Shown: positions 26,351 through 34,249 of the stretch, piece by piece
Numbering within the stretch: the stretch's first letter is position 1
How the letters are laid out: the number at the start of each line of letters is the position of its first letter
Assembly (NCBI RefSeq): GCF_007570935.1
Contig: NZ_VLLR01000001.1
Span: 1,054,001-1,118,000 of the forward strand
DNA: 64,000 bases
Reading direction: 5' to 3'
Origin: Lactobacillus sp. LL6
GTDB lineage: Bacteria; Bacillota; Bacilli; Lactobacillales; Lactobacillaceae
Notes under the pieces: model-generated
What the model saw: the letters and a program-made list of their open reading frames with translations, nothing else
Told to the model about the DNA's origin: nothing
Databases searched by the model: none
Made by a program: the position numbers and the translations under genes

Positions 26351-27781
26351 TTAAGAGTGATATCTCTTCATCTTCTTCATCCGCTTTTTCTTATTCTTTT
26401 TGAAATTTTTACCCATTCGGCGCATTGCCATTTTAGCCATTGGCGAATCCATTCCTGGCAAATTACCTAATCCTTTAAAGTTACCCTTAGTAACTTTTTG
26501 CATCATATCACGAGCAGTCTTAAATTGCTTAATCATACGGTTAACTTCAACAATTGGACGACCAGATCCAGCAGCAATTCTTCTTCTACGGCTAGGATTT
26601 AAAATATCAGGATTTTCACGTTCTTCTGCAGTCATTGAATACACAATAGCTTTAGTATGGGCAATTTGTTTTTCATCAATTGACATGTTTTGTAATTGAG
26701 GATTATTAGCCATTCCTGGAATCATTTTCATAATTTGATCTAATGGCCCCATTTTTTGAACTTGCTCGAGTTGTTCGATGAAATCGTTAAAATCAAATTG
26801 ATTTGCTTTCATCTTTTCAGCTACTTTTTGAGCTTCTTTTTCATCATAATCTTGTTGAGCACGTTCAATAAGCGTAAGCATGTCACCCATTCCAAGTATT
26901 CTGGATGCCATTCTATCTGGGTGGAAATCTTCTAAATCAGTAAGTTTTTCACCTTGACCAGTATAAATAATCGGCTTACCAGTAACCGCACGAATTGATA
27001 AAGCAGCCCCACCACGAGTATCACCATCAAGTTTAGTTAAAATAACTCCAGTAACATTAAGTCTTTCATCAAACCCTTTAGCAACATCAGTTGCAGCTTG
27101 ACCTGTCATTGCATCAACAACAAGCAAAATATTATCTGGATCAGCAACTTTTTTAACTCTTTCAAGTTCTTCCATTAAAGGCTCATCAATTTCAAGACGA
27201 CCTGCTGTATCGATAATTACATAGTCATTCTTATTTTTATCAGCTTCAGCTAATCCATCTTCAACAATTTTCGCAACATCTTTTTCATCAGCTTCACTAA
27301 AAACAGGCACTTCTAATTGTTGGCCAATTTGCTTTAATTGTTCAACAGCAGCAGGACGATAAATGTCTCCTGCAATTAAAAGTGGACGAGCATTTTGTGT
27401 TTTTTGTAAATGATATGCAAGTTTACCTACAGTAGTAGTCTTACCAGTACCTTGAAGACCAACCATCATGATAATAGTGGGAATGTGCTTTGATTTATTC
27501 AAACCAACTGCACTTTCTCCCATCATCTTAGTTAATTCTTCATTAACAATTTTAATTACTTGCTGACCTGGATTTAAGCTTTCTTGAACTTCTTTGCCAA
27601 GAGCTTCCTTTTTTATTTTTTTAATAAAATCCTTAACAACTTTAAAGTTAACATCAGCTTCTAATAATGCTAATCTAATTTCACGACTGGCACGATTAAT
27701 ATCTTCTTCCGAAACCTTTCCTTTACCAGTCAAATTCTTTAATGCTTTTTGAATTCGCTCGCTTAAGTTTTCAAAAGCCAT
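26351..27781 (-). CDS. ffh: Signal recognition particle protein Ffh
   Basis: Ffh is the SRP GTPase that binds signal sequences and 4.5S/6S-type SRP RNA and delivers ribosomes to FtsY. The 476-residue product has an N domain, then the G domain with P-loop GLQGTGKTTTVGKLA near 108, DTAGRLEIDE near 190, TKLDGDTRGG near 247, and a C-terminal methionine-rich M domain with a very basic end (KKNKKKRMKKMKRYHS). It follows ylxM by 4 bases. FtsY, its receptor, lies at 32889, separated from ylxM-ffh by an inserted four-gene block. Confidence 0.98.
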   Translation of the reverse strand: MAFENLSERIQKALKNLTGKGKVSEEDINRASREIRLALLEADVNFKVVKDFIKKIKKEALGKEVQESLNPGQQVIKIVNEELTKMMGESAVGLNKSKHIPTIIMMVGLQGTGKTTTVGKLAYHLQKTQNARPLLIAGDIYRPAAVEQLKQIGQQLEVPVFSEADEKDVAKIVEDGLAEADKNKNDYVIIDTAGRLEIDEPLMEELERVKKVADPDNILLVVDAMTGQAATDVAKGFDERLNVTGVILTKLDGDTRGGAALSIRAVTGKPIIYTGQGEKLTDLEDFHPDRMASRILGMGDMLTLIERAQQDYDEKEAQKVAEKMKANQFDFNDFIEQLEQVQKMGPLDQIMKMIPGMANNPQLQNMSIDEKQIAHTKAIVYSMTAEERENPDILNPSRRRRIAAGSGRPIVEVNRMIKQFKTARDMMQKVTKGNFKGLGNLPGMDSPMAKMAMRRMGKNFKKNKKKRMKKMKRYHS

Positions 27782-27785
27782 GGGT

Positions 27786-28127
27786 TTATTCCCCTCTCAT
27801 CTTATTTAATAAATTTTGAATTTTTTCCTTAGCTTGATTAATCTCTCCTTGATCAAGCAACTTTACTGTCAATTCAAGATTATCTTCTATTTTATTATAA
27901 TCTGACTGCATATGCAGTGAAGATTCATATTTTTTTAGACTTTTAGTTGATCGTTTTAAATTATCATAAATAGCCTGCCTAGAAACATTATGATTGTCAG
28001 CAATTTCACCTAAAGATAAATCATTATAATAATAATCTTCAAAATAGCTCTGCTGCCCTTTGGTTAATAATTTCCCATAATAGGCATAAAGATCACCTAA
28101 TTTTTCATTTTTTGTTAGTTCATCCAT
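27786..28127 (-). CDS. ylxM: SRP-associated DNA-binding-like protein YlxM
   Basis: YlxM is a 113-residue helix-turn-helix protein of the UPF0122 family, resembling sigma-70 region 4 (SLGEIADNHNVSRQAIYDNLKRS near 37-59). In streptococci the homologue binds SRP RNA and stimulates SRP GTPases; here it is directly upstream of ffh, its conserved position. The N-terminal stretch LGDLYAYYGKLLTKGQQSYFEDYYYNDLS is characteristic. The ATG has GGTGA as a modest ribosome site. A TG-extended -10 lies just upstream, divergent from the permease promoter. Confidence 0.92.
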   Translation of the reverse strand: MDELTKNEKLGDLYAYYGKLLTKGQQSYFEDYYYNDLSLGEIADNHNVSRQAIYDNLKRSTKSLKKYESSLHMQSDYNKIEDNLELTVKLLDQGEINQAKEKIQNLLNKMRGE

Positions 28128-28145
28128 AAAGCTTCACCGCTTATT

Positions 28146-28154
28146 AGTATATCA
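28146..28154 (-). promoter_or_regulatory. Candidate promoter of ylxM-ffh
   Basis: On the minus strand TGATATACT forms a TG-extended -10 about 20 bases before the ylxM start; no convincing -35 is visible. Confidence 0.5.
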
Positions 28155-28174
28155 AAAATATACTTAATTGACGA

Positions 28175-28203
28175 TTGACCGTATTTGATTTTGTTGTTAA
28201 AAT
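28175..28203 (+). promoter_or_regulatory. Promoter of the APC permease
   Basis: TTGACC (28175-28180), a 17-base spacer ending TGT and TAAAAT (28198-28203): a near-consensus extended promoter, overlapped at its -10 by a perfect palindrome. Confidence 0.75.
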
Positions 28204-28218
28204 TAAATGGATTTTAAC
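28196..28218. repeat. Perfect 8-bp inverted repeat over the permease -10/start site
   Basis: GTTAAAAT-TAAATGG-ATTTTAAC covers the -10 box and the predicted transcription start near 28210. Because only half of it would be transcribed, it is more likely a repressor operator than an RNA hairpin. Confidence 0.6.
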
Positions 28219-28279
28219 AATTCATTTAACTTAGATTTAATTATAAATTATTTCTAAAAACATAAGGGAGGAAATTTCT

Positions 28280-29707
28280 GTGAATCTTTGGAAAAAAATG
28301 AACCGCAAAGAAGATCCACGTGTATATGAGAATAAAGATGGCCATTTAGTTCGTTCACTAAAAGTACGTGATATTTTGGCACTGGGAGTAGGAACAATTG
28401 TTTCTGCTTCAATTTTTACTCTTCCAGGTGAAGTTGCTGCAATGCATACTGGACCTGCAGTGGCTATTTCATTTATCTTAGCAGCTATTGCCGCTGGGCT
28501 TGTAGCGTTTGCATATGCAGAAATGTCAGCAGCAATGCCGTTTGCTGGAAGTGCTTATTCCTGGATCAATGTAATATTTGGAGAATTTTGGGGTTGGGTT
28601 GCCGGTTGGGCCCTACTAGCAGAATATTTTATTGCTTTAGCCTTTGTGGGCTCCGGCTTATCGGCTAACTTCCGCGCTTTAATTGCTCCACTGGGATGGA
28701 AATTACCAGCTTCACTTTCAAATGCTTTTGGAACTGATGGCGGAATAGTTGACATTATTTCTATTGTTTCTATTGCTTTAGTTTCTATCTTAGTTTCTAA
28801 TGGAATTGGAAAAGTTGCCCGTGTTGAAAATGCTCTTGTTATTTTAAAAGTTATTGCAATTCTACTTTTCGTTGTAGTGGGAGCAACTGCAATCAAACAT
28901 TCAAACTTTGTTCCATTCATTCCTAAATACCATGAAACTGCTAACGGTCCATTCGGTGGCTGGCAAGGAATCTACGCTGGGGTAGCAATGATTTTCTTAT
29001 CTTATATTGGTTTTGATTCTGTAGCTGCAAACTCAGCAGAAGCAATTGACCCTGAAAAGACGATGCCTCGCGGAATCATTGGTTCATTAGTTATTGCGGT
29101 CGTTCTTTTTGTTAGCGTAAGTTTAGTCCTTGTTGGTGTAGTACCTTATCAAAAATACGCTGGTAATGCTGAACCAGTTGGATTGGCTCTGCGTTATGCA
29201 GGACACCCATTAGTAGCAGTTATTGTTCAAACTATTGCCGTTTTTGGAATGTTTACTGCTTTAATTGGAATGACAATGGCAGGGTCTCGTTTAATTTATT
29301 CATTTGGCCGTGATGGGATGCTTCCAAAATGGCTTGGAAAAATTGACAAAGATCATCGTCCTAATAACGCAGTATTAGCCATTACTGCAGCTGCAATTAT
29401 TGTAGGAACTCTTTTCCCATTTTCAGCAATTTCACAATTAGTTTCTGCAGGAACCTTAATTGCCTTTATGTTTGTATCAATTGCTATTCTTCCTCTTAGA
29501 AAGCGCGAAGGACAAGATATTGTAGATCCTTCATTTAAGATGCCACTTTATCCAGTTTTACCAATTTTAGCCTTTTTAGCTTCTTTAATAGTATTCTTAG
29601 GATTAGATATTCAAGCTAAAGTTTATGCCTTAGCCTGGTTTATCATTGGAGTAATCATTTATCTTGTTTACGGAATACGCCACTCAACAACTAGTCTAAA
29701 AAAATAA
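28280..29707 (+). CDS. APC-superfamily amino-acid permease (CAT/YfnA-like)
   Basis: This is a proton-coupled amino-acid transporter in the cytoplasmic membrane. The 475-residue product has at least 12 hydrophobic helices. After the short N-terminal tail comes the family signature LALGVGTIVSASIFTLPG, with the glycine-rich substrate loop. Later come SYIGFDSVAANSAEAIDPEKTMPRGI near 240-265 and SRLIYSFGRDGMLPKWLGK near 335, all typical of the cationic amino acid transporter group. The substrate is not predictable. The start is GTG at 28280 with GGGAGG 8 bases upstream. It is monocistronic, with a strong promoter overlapped by a palindrome and a bidirectional terminator. It interrupts the usual ftsY-ylxM-ffh order. 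Confidence 0.9.
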   Translation: MNLWKKMNRKEDPRVYENKDGHLVRSLKVRDILALGVGTIVSASIFTLPGEVAAMHTGPAVAISFILAAIAAGLVAFAYAEMSAAMPFAGSAYSWINVIFGEFWGWVAGWALLAEYFIALAFVGSGLSANFRALIAPLGWKLPASLSNAFGTDGGIVDIISIVSIALVSILVSNGIGKVARVENALVILKVIAILLFVVVGATAIKHSNFVPFIPKYHETANGPFGGWQGIYAGVAMIFLSYIGFDSVAANSAEAIDPEKTMPRGIIGSLVIAVVLFVSVSLVLVGVVPYQKYAGNAEPVGLALRYAGHPLVAVIVQTIAVFGMFTALIGMTMAGSRLIYSFGRDGMLPKWLGKIDKDHRPNNAVLAITAAAIIVGTLFPFSAISQLVSAGTLIAFMFVSIAILPLRKREGQDIVDPSFKMPLYPVLPILAFLASLIVFLGLDIQAKVYALAWFIIGVIIYLVYGIRHSTTSLKK

Positions 29708-29717
29708 CTCTTAAAAC

Positions 29718-29755
29718 AAAAATTAGCTAAGTACAAATGTACTTAGCTAATTTTT
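29718..29755. terminator. Bidirectional terminator between permease and ABM gene
   Basis: AAAAATTAGCTAAGTAC-AAAT-GTACTTAGCTAATTTTT is a perfect 17-bp stem with T-runs on both strands; the two flanking genes converge on it. Confidence 0.88.
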
Positions 29756-30416
29756 ATGCTTCATAATTCATATTAGACCGGTCTACAATAACATCGCCAT
29801 GCAAACTCAATATGCTTTTTTCGTAAATCATTTCTTTGGTTTGGGAAATATAATCTATAAAATGTTTCGTTCGAGTATGAGCTTCATAAGCTGCTTCATC
29901 TTGGTAAACTTCAAAAAAGCGCCATTCGTTTTCTATATCAAACATATTTCCAGCTAACATTGCAATTATGCCAGCTTCTCTTTCCATAGATTTTGTCATT
30001 TCTTTTTTAACAATATCGCCAAACTTTTCTAAATCATCATCTACCAAAGTGATTTTAGCCATATTGACTACATAATTATTGTTTTTATCAATTCGTAAAT
30101 CCTGATAATTAGTACCAATAAATTGTGGCGTCAAATTAAAAGAATCCGTTTCATCTACTGCATCTTTAGCTACTGCTTGGTAAGCTTTAAACTGCTTTGA
30201 ATTGATGTGATTTTGATAACTTTCTTCATCCTTATAGACTTCAAAGATATAGTTACTATCTTTTCCTTCAGAAGCTGAGGACATGAAATATACCCCATCT
30301 TCTTTTTGAATTGAAGTAAACATATTCTCTTTGCCAGCCTTTAAGAATTCGTCTCTTTCAGCTGGATTAACAGTTAAATGATAAAAGTTCATAATAGGTG
30401 CATTTTTTATGTTCAT
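29754..30416 (-). CDS. Two-domain ABM (dimeric alpha-beta barrel) protein
   Basis: The 220-residue protein has two ABM-like halves: about residues 5-100 (MNFYHLTVNPAERDEF... ending FEVYKDEESYQNHINSKQFKAY) and about 115-205 (ending FFEVYQDEAAYEAHTRTKHFIDY). The paired FEVY-DE-Y-H-KHF pattern in both halves is the ABM signature, so the gene seems to come from an internal duplication. Related proteins are quinol or heme monooxygenases or small-molecule binders; enzymatic activity cannot be assigned. It starts 3 bases after the amidohydrolase and the pair is surely one operon. The ribosome site is GGAGA. Confidence 0.75.
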   Translation of the reverse strand: MNIKNAPIMNFYHLTVNPAERDEFLKAGKENMFTSIQKEDGVYFMSSASEGKDSNYIFEVYKDEESYQNHINSKQFKAYQAVAKDAVDETDSFNLTPQFIGTNYQDLRIDKNNNYVVNMAKITLVDDDLEKFGDIVKKEMTKSMEREAGIIAMLAGNMFDIENEWRFFEVYQDEAAYEAHTRTKHFIDYISQTKEMIYEKSILSLHGDVIVDRSNMNYEA

Positions 30417-30419
30417 TTT

Positions 30420-31328
30420 TTATCTCCTTATAAAATGTTCATAATTTGTTTTAAAAATTTTGTTTTCATATAAGTCTGAAATATCTAAATCATCAATTGC
30501 TTTTGACACAATTTCATCTGGTCCAACTGGAGCTACTCCAAAAGGTGCATCCGTACCAAATAACACATGATTAATTCCAAAATAATCTAATGTTAATTGT
30601 AGAGCTGGGGTATTACCTAAAATTGCCGTATCAACATAAAAGTTTTTAAAATCTTCGGCATGTTCTTCATCCAAAATATGATTAATTCTGCCACTAAAAA
30701 ACGGTACCATTGCTCCAGCATGATGGACCAGAATTTTAATATTAGGATATTCTTCAAATAAATCAGCTTTAACTAATTGAAGCATGGCTTGAGATAACTC
30801 ATATTCCCATGAAAAGACTAAATTATTATCAGGCTTACGCTTATCAAAAACAGGATGAAGCCATAAAGGAACATTCAACTCAGCAGCTTTTGCTAAAACT
30901 GGACGAAATTCAAGATTAGCAATACTTTTTCCTAAATGACGAGTAAAAATTTGCGCACCCACTAAAATATCTGATTTAGCAATTTTCTCTAGAGTCTCTT
31001 GCGCAGCTTTAATATTGTTCATTGGAAGCATCCCTACTCCAGCCTCAAATTTATCAGGATTATCATGAACTATGGCAGCCAACTCGTTATTTGCCATTTC
31101 ACAAAGGTCCGCAGCTTCTGCTGGAATAACAAAATCTTCCGGACTGATATTTGCAAAAGATAAAACCTGTTTTAAATGGTTTTCAGGCCAATTATTTAAC
31201 CGAAATTGTAAATCTGTAAGTGCTTTAACTTTCAAAAAGGGATACTTTTCTGGAATTTTAGGGTCAATTTCAAGCATCTTTTGATAATAATTTGGCGTTA
31301 AAATATGGCTAAACACGTCAATCTTCAT
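30420..31328 (-). CDS. Amidohydrolase-2 family protein (ACMSD-like TIM barrel)
   Basis: This 302-residue TIM-barrel protein is of the amidohydrolase 2 / aminocarboxymuconate-semialdehyde decarboxylase-like family. Visible motifs are DVFSHILTP at the N terminus, VPLWLHPVF near 170, ILVHHAGAMVPFFSGRI near 215 and FGTDAPFG near 265. The usual HxH metal pair at strand 1 reads FSH, so the first metal ligand is replaced by Phe. His, HH and Asp of the later strands remain. Decarboxylase, hydratase or hydrolase activity is possible; the substrate is unknown. It is followed by the ABM gene at 3 bases; AAGGAGG precedes the ATG. Confidence 0.82.
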   Translation of the reverse strand: MKIDVFSHILTPNYYQKMLEIDPKIPEKYPFLKVKALTDLQFRLNNWPENHLKQVLSFANISPEDFVIPAEAADLCEMANNELAAIVHDNPDKFEAGVGMLPMNNIKAAQETLEKIAKSDILVGAQIFTRHLGKSIANLEFRPVLAKAAELNVPLWLHPVFDKRKPDNNLVFSWEYELSQAMLQLVKADLFEEYPNIKILVHHAGAMVPFFSGRINHILDEEHAEDFKNFYVDTAILGNTPALQLTLDYFGINHVLFGTDAPFGVAPVGPDEIVSKAIDDLDISDLYENKIFKTNYEHFIRR

Positions 31329-31376
31329 AATTATTGCCTCCTTCGTTACTTATAGTTTAGTCTTTTTTTAGATAAA

Positions 31377-31414
31377 TAAAAAATAATCTTACCTAAGAAG
31401 ATAAGATTATTTTT
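31377..31414 (-). terminator. Rho-independent terminator of pepD
   Basis: On the minus strand AAATAATCTTA pairs with TAAGATTATTT across a 10-base loop, followed by a T-run. It lies 8 bases after the pepD stop and isolates it from the amidohydrolase operon. Confidence 0.82.
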
Positions 31415-31421
31415 CATGTGT

Positions 31422-32846
31422 TTAAAGATTTTTATCCATATTAAAAGTTAACTTAGACATATTGATAGATTCAGTAAACATTTGTCCCCAAAGTTTTTCT
31501 GTTTCTTTCTTAGTATGAGCAACTGTTTTTTGGTTTTCTTTAGTTAAATATTCAGTAAGCTCATCGCCACGTTTACCATCTGCACCTTTAATAATTTCTT
31601 CAACGCGACCTCTATAATAGCGGTTAAGTTCAGTAAGGTAAGTAGTATCAAGCTGAACAAATTGTGGATAGTGACTTTCAACAAGAGCAGCAAATGATTT
31701 GTAGTACCACCATGCATCATTCATATTATAATCCATTGAAGTATTATTGTATGAAGGATCAGTATCATTCATATTTGTAAAGAATGGTACATATGGTGTA
31801 AATGTTGGACCACCGATACATAACCACATAATAGCAGCTTTATCTTCTGAAACATCACTTCTAATTTGAAGAACATGTGAGTTTTGAGTTCTATTTAAAC
31901 CAATTGGGCGATACATATGCTTTTCTTCATCTGTACCCTTACCAAATGGATCATAAGGAGTATCTTGATAATGACTACCTAAAGCATATTGAATATCTTC
32001 GCGGCTAATTTTCTTTGCAGCTTTACGAATAAATGGAATATCAGGATCTTGTGGATCTTGTTCAATTTCAGGATTAAAAAGTTTTTGAATATACCATTGA
32101 CGACTAGTATTATAGTGACGATCTTGTTCAGTATAAGTACCAAAAATATGACGGAAATTCCAACCTTCATGATCAGTATTTAAATGATGCTTTTCAACAA
32201 ATTCTTGAATTCCTTCACTCCACATAAAGTTGTCTGGATCATCAAAGTTTACTTCTTGAATAGCAACACGGTTACCTGTTGCAGCATAACAATCATCTGG
32301 AATGCGTTGTGCTACCCAGTGGTGACCAGTAACGATTTCCATGTACCATACTTCATCTTTATCACTGAATAATACAGAATTACCAGCTGGTGAACCGTAC
32401 TTTTTGATTAACTTACCTAAACGCTTAACACCATCTCGAGCAGAATCAATATATGGTAAAACTACAGTTTGCATACAATCTTCATCTAATCCATCTTTAA
32501 CAAGTGGATCAAATGCCAAAGTTCTTTCATTACCATAAGTTGATTCAGTACATGACATTGCAACATTCTTTTGATTAATACCGCTTTCGTCATAATAGCC
32601 TTGAGTTTTGTAATCAACATTAGGAACGGCTGGGACTCTTTGTGCATTTTCTGGTAAATCCATTTCAAACTTGTTGAGCCAAGACTTGATATGACGTCCC
32701 TTTTCATCTTTAGCGGCAGGTTCAATAATGAACTTTTGAGGTGTAATTGGCTTAAAAGTATCATCATTACGTGCAATCATCGTTGAGCCATCAATTGAGG
32801 CTTTTTTACCAACTAAAATAGTTGTACAAGCACTGTATTCTTTCAT
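31422..32846 (-). CDS. pepD: Dipeptidase PepD (C69 family)
   Basis: PepD is a cytoplasmic N-terminal-nucleophile dipeptidase with broad specificity; it completes breakdown of imported peptides. The 474-residue product shows the C69 start pattern SACTTILVGKKASIDGSTMIARN, where Cys7 becomes the N-terminal nucleophile after removal of the first residues. PRVPAVPN-like and GYYDESGINQKNVAMSCTES blocks follow. Several PepD paralogues are common in lactobacilli. Its ATG has AAGGAG. It starts 42 bases after ftsY with no clear promoter, so read-through from ftsY is possible, and it ends with a strong terminator. It belongs to the peptide-use group with pepO and opp in this window. Confidence 0.92.
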   Translation of the reverse strand: MKEYSACTTILVGKKASIDGSTMIARNDDTFKPITPQKFIIEPAAKDEKGRHIKSWLNKFEMDLPENAQRVPAVPNVDYKTQGYYDESGINQKNVAMSCTESTYGNERTLAFDPLVKDGLDEDCMQTVVLPYIDSARDGVKRLGKLIKKYGSPAGNSVLFSDKDEVWYMEIVTGHHWVAQRIPDDCYAATGNRVAIQEVNFDDPDNFMWSEGIQEFVEKHHLNTDHEGWNFRHIFGTYTEQDRHYNTSRQWYIQKLFNPEIEQDPQDPDIPFIRKAAKKISREDIQYALGSHYQDTPYDPFGKGTDEEKHMYRPIGLNRTQNSHVLQIRSDVSEDKAAIMWLCIGGPTFTPYVPFFTNMNDTDPSYNNTSMDYNMNDAWWYYKSFAALVESHYPQFVQLDTTYLTELNRYYRGRVEEIIKGADGKRGDELTEYLTKENQKTVAHTKKETEKLWGQMFTESINMSKLTFNMDKNL

Positions 32847-32888
32847 AGTGTTCTCCTTATAATAAAATAATCAATTACTATCCTAATT

Positions 32889-34247
32889 TTAGACCAAACC
32901 ATGGAATAAACCAATAGCATAATTTGCAGCGTCAAAATCCGCAAGGTCTTCTGGCTTTTCTCCAAGTCCTACAAGCTTAACTGGCAAGTTCATTTCATTT
33001 CTAATTGCTAAGACAACCCCACCTTTTGAAGAGCCGTCAAGTTTTGTTAAAACTAAACCAGTCAACTTGGTAGTTTTATCAAAATCTTTTGCTTGTAAAA
33101 GTGCATTTTGTCCAGTTGATCCATCCAAAACAAGAAGCGTTTCAGTAGGTTCTTCTGGAAGCAACTTTTTAATCGTTCGTTGAATTTTTTCAAGTTCATT
33201 CATCAAATTCTTCTTATTTTGAAGACGTCCTGCAGTATCAACTAATAAAATATCGGCTTTTTCTTTAATTGCCTTTTCAGTTGCATCATAAACGACTGAA
33301 GCAGGATCAGCTTTTTCAGCACCTGTAACTACAGGTACATCTACACGCTTACCCCATTCTACTAATTGTTCTACAGCACCTGCTCTAAATGTATCAGCAG
33401 CTGCCATAATAACAGACTTTCCTTCATCCTTAAAGCGTTTAGCTAATTTCCCAATAGTAGTGGTCTTACCTGCACCATTAACTCCAACAAAAAGATAAAC
33501 ATTAGGAGTATCATCATCATGATAATTTAATTTTTCATCATCACTATTACCATTTTGATCGTAGACTTCAACTAACTTTTCAACAATTACTCGCTTTAAA
33601 TCGTCATGTGTTTTAGCCTTTTGAAGTTTAGCCTCATCACGTAATTGCTCAGTTAATTCTTCTGCTGTTTCATAACCAACATCTGATTCAATTAACAATT
33701 CTTCCAAATCATCAAAGAAATCCTCATCAACACTTCTAAATTGTGCGAAGAAAGCATTTAATCGAGCCCCAAAACCTTTATTAGTTTTTTCAAGTCCCTT
33801 TTCATAAAGTTCAGTTTGATTTTCATTTGCAGTATTATCAGAATCTTCTACAACTTCATCTTTAGCTTCTTCAGTGTTTTTTTCTAAATTTTCTTGATTC
33901 TCAGATTCATTTTCAGTATTTTCTTCACTAATTTCTGAGTCAGTTTTTTTAGATTCTTCTATAGTAGAATCCTTAAGAGCATCTTGACTAGAATCTGCTT
34001 CTACATCAGAATCAGCTAAATTATTAGAGTCATTAGAATCCTCTTTTTTTGAATTATTTTCAGTATTTTCTTTTGAACTTTCTTCAAGAGAATCTTCTTT
34101 ATCAACACTAGTAAAATCAGCAGACTTTTCTTCATCTGCATCTTCAACATCGTTTTTTACTTCTTCTTGAACAGAATCTTGTTCTTGTTTTTCTTCTTCA
34201 TCTTTTTTTCCAAAAAGTGATTTTTTGATCTTATCAAATAAACCCAA
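32889..34247 (-). CDS. ftsY: Signal recognition particle receptor FtsY
   Basis: FtsY is the membrane-associated GTPase that receives SRP-ribosome complexes. The 452-residue product starts with MGLFDKIKKSLFGKK, then an acidic, Glu/Asp/Ser/Asn-rich A domain to about residue 150, low in complexity and longer than in B. subtilis, whose FtsY has almost none. The N and G domains follow: P-loop VGVNGAGKTTTIGKL near 255, DTAGRLQNK near 340, TKLDGSSKGG near 400. The start is a TTG at 34245-34247, 2 bases after the smc stop, with GAGG upstream in the end of smc. It is last in rnc-smc-ftsY. Confidence 0.97.
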   Translation of the reverse strand: MGLFDKIKKSLFGKKDEEEKQEQDSVQEEVKNDVEDADEEKSADFTSVDKEDSLEESSKENTENNSKKEDSNDSNNLADSDVEADSSQDALKDSTIEESKKTDSEISEENTENESENQENLEKNTEEAKDEVVEDSDNTANENQTELYEKGLEKTNKGFGARLNAFFAQFRSVDEDFFDDLEELLIESDVGYETAEELTEQLRDEAKLQKAKTHDDLKRVIVEKLVEVYDQNGNSDDEKLNYHDDDTPNVYLFVGVNGAGKTTTIGKLAKRFKDEGKSVIMAAADTFRAGAVEQLVEWGKRVDVPVVTGAEKADPASVVYDATEKAIKEKADILLVDTAGRLQNKKNLMNELEKIQRTIKKLLPEEPTETLLVLDGSTGQNALLQAKDFDKTTKLTGLVLTKLDGSSKGGVVLAIRNEMNLPVKLVGLGEKPEDLADFDAANYAIGLFHGLV

Positions 34248-34249
34248 AT

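Noticed and set aside
32889-34247. Possible paralogue conflict: ftsY against ffh
   Set aside because: Both have SRP GTPase motifs, but only 26351-27781 has the Met-rich M domain (Ffh) and only this gene has the acidic A domain (FtsY).
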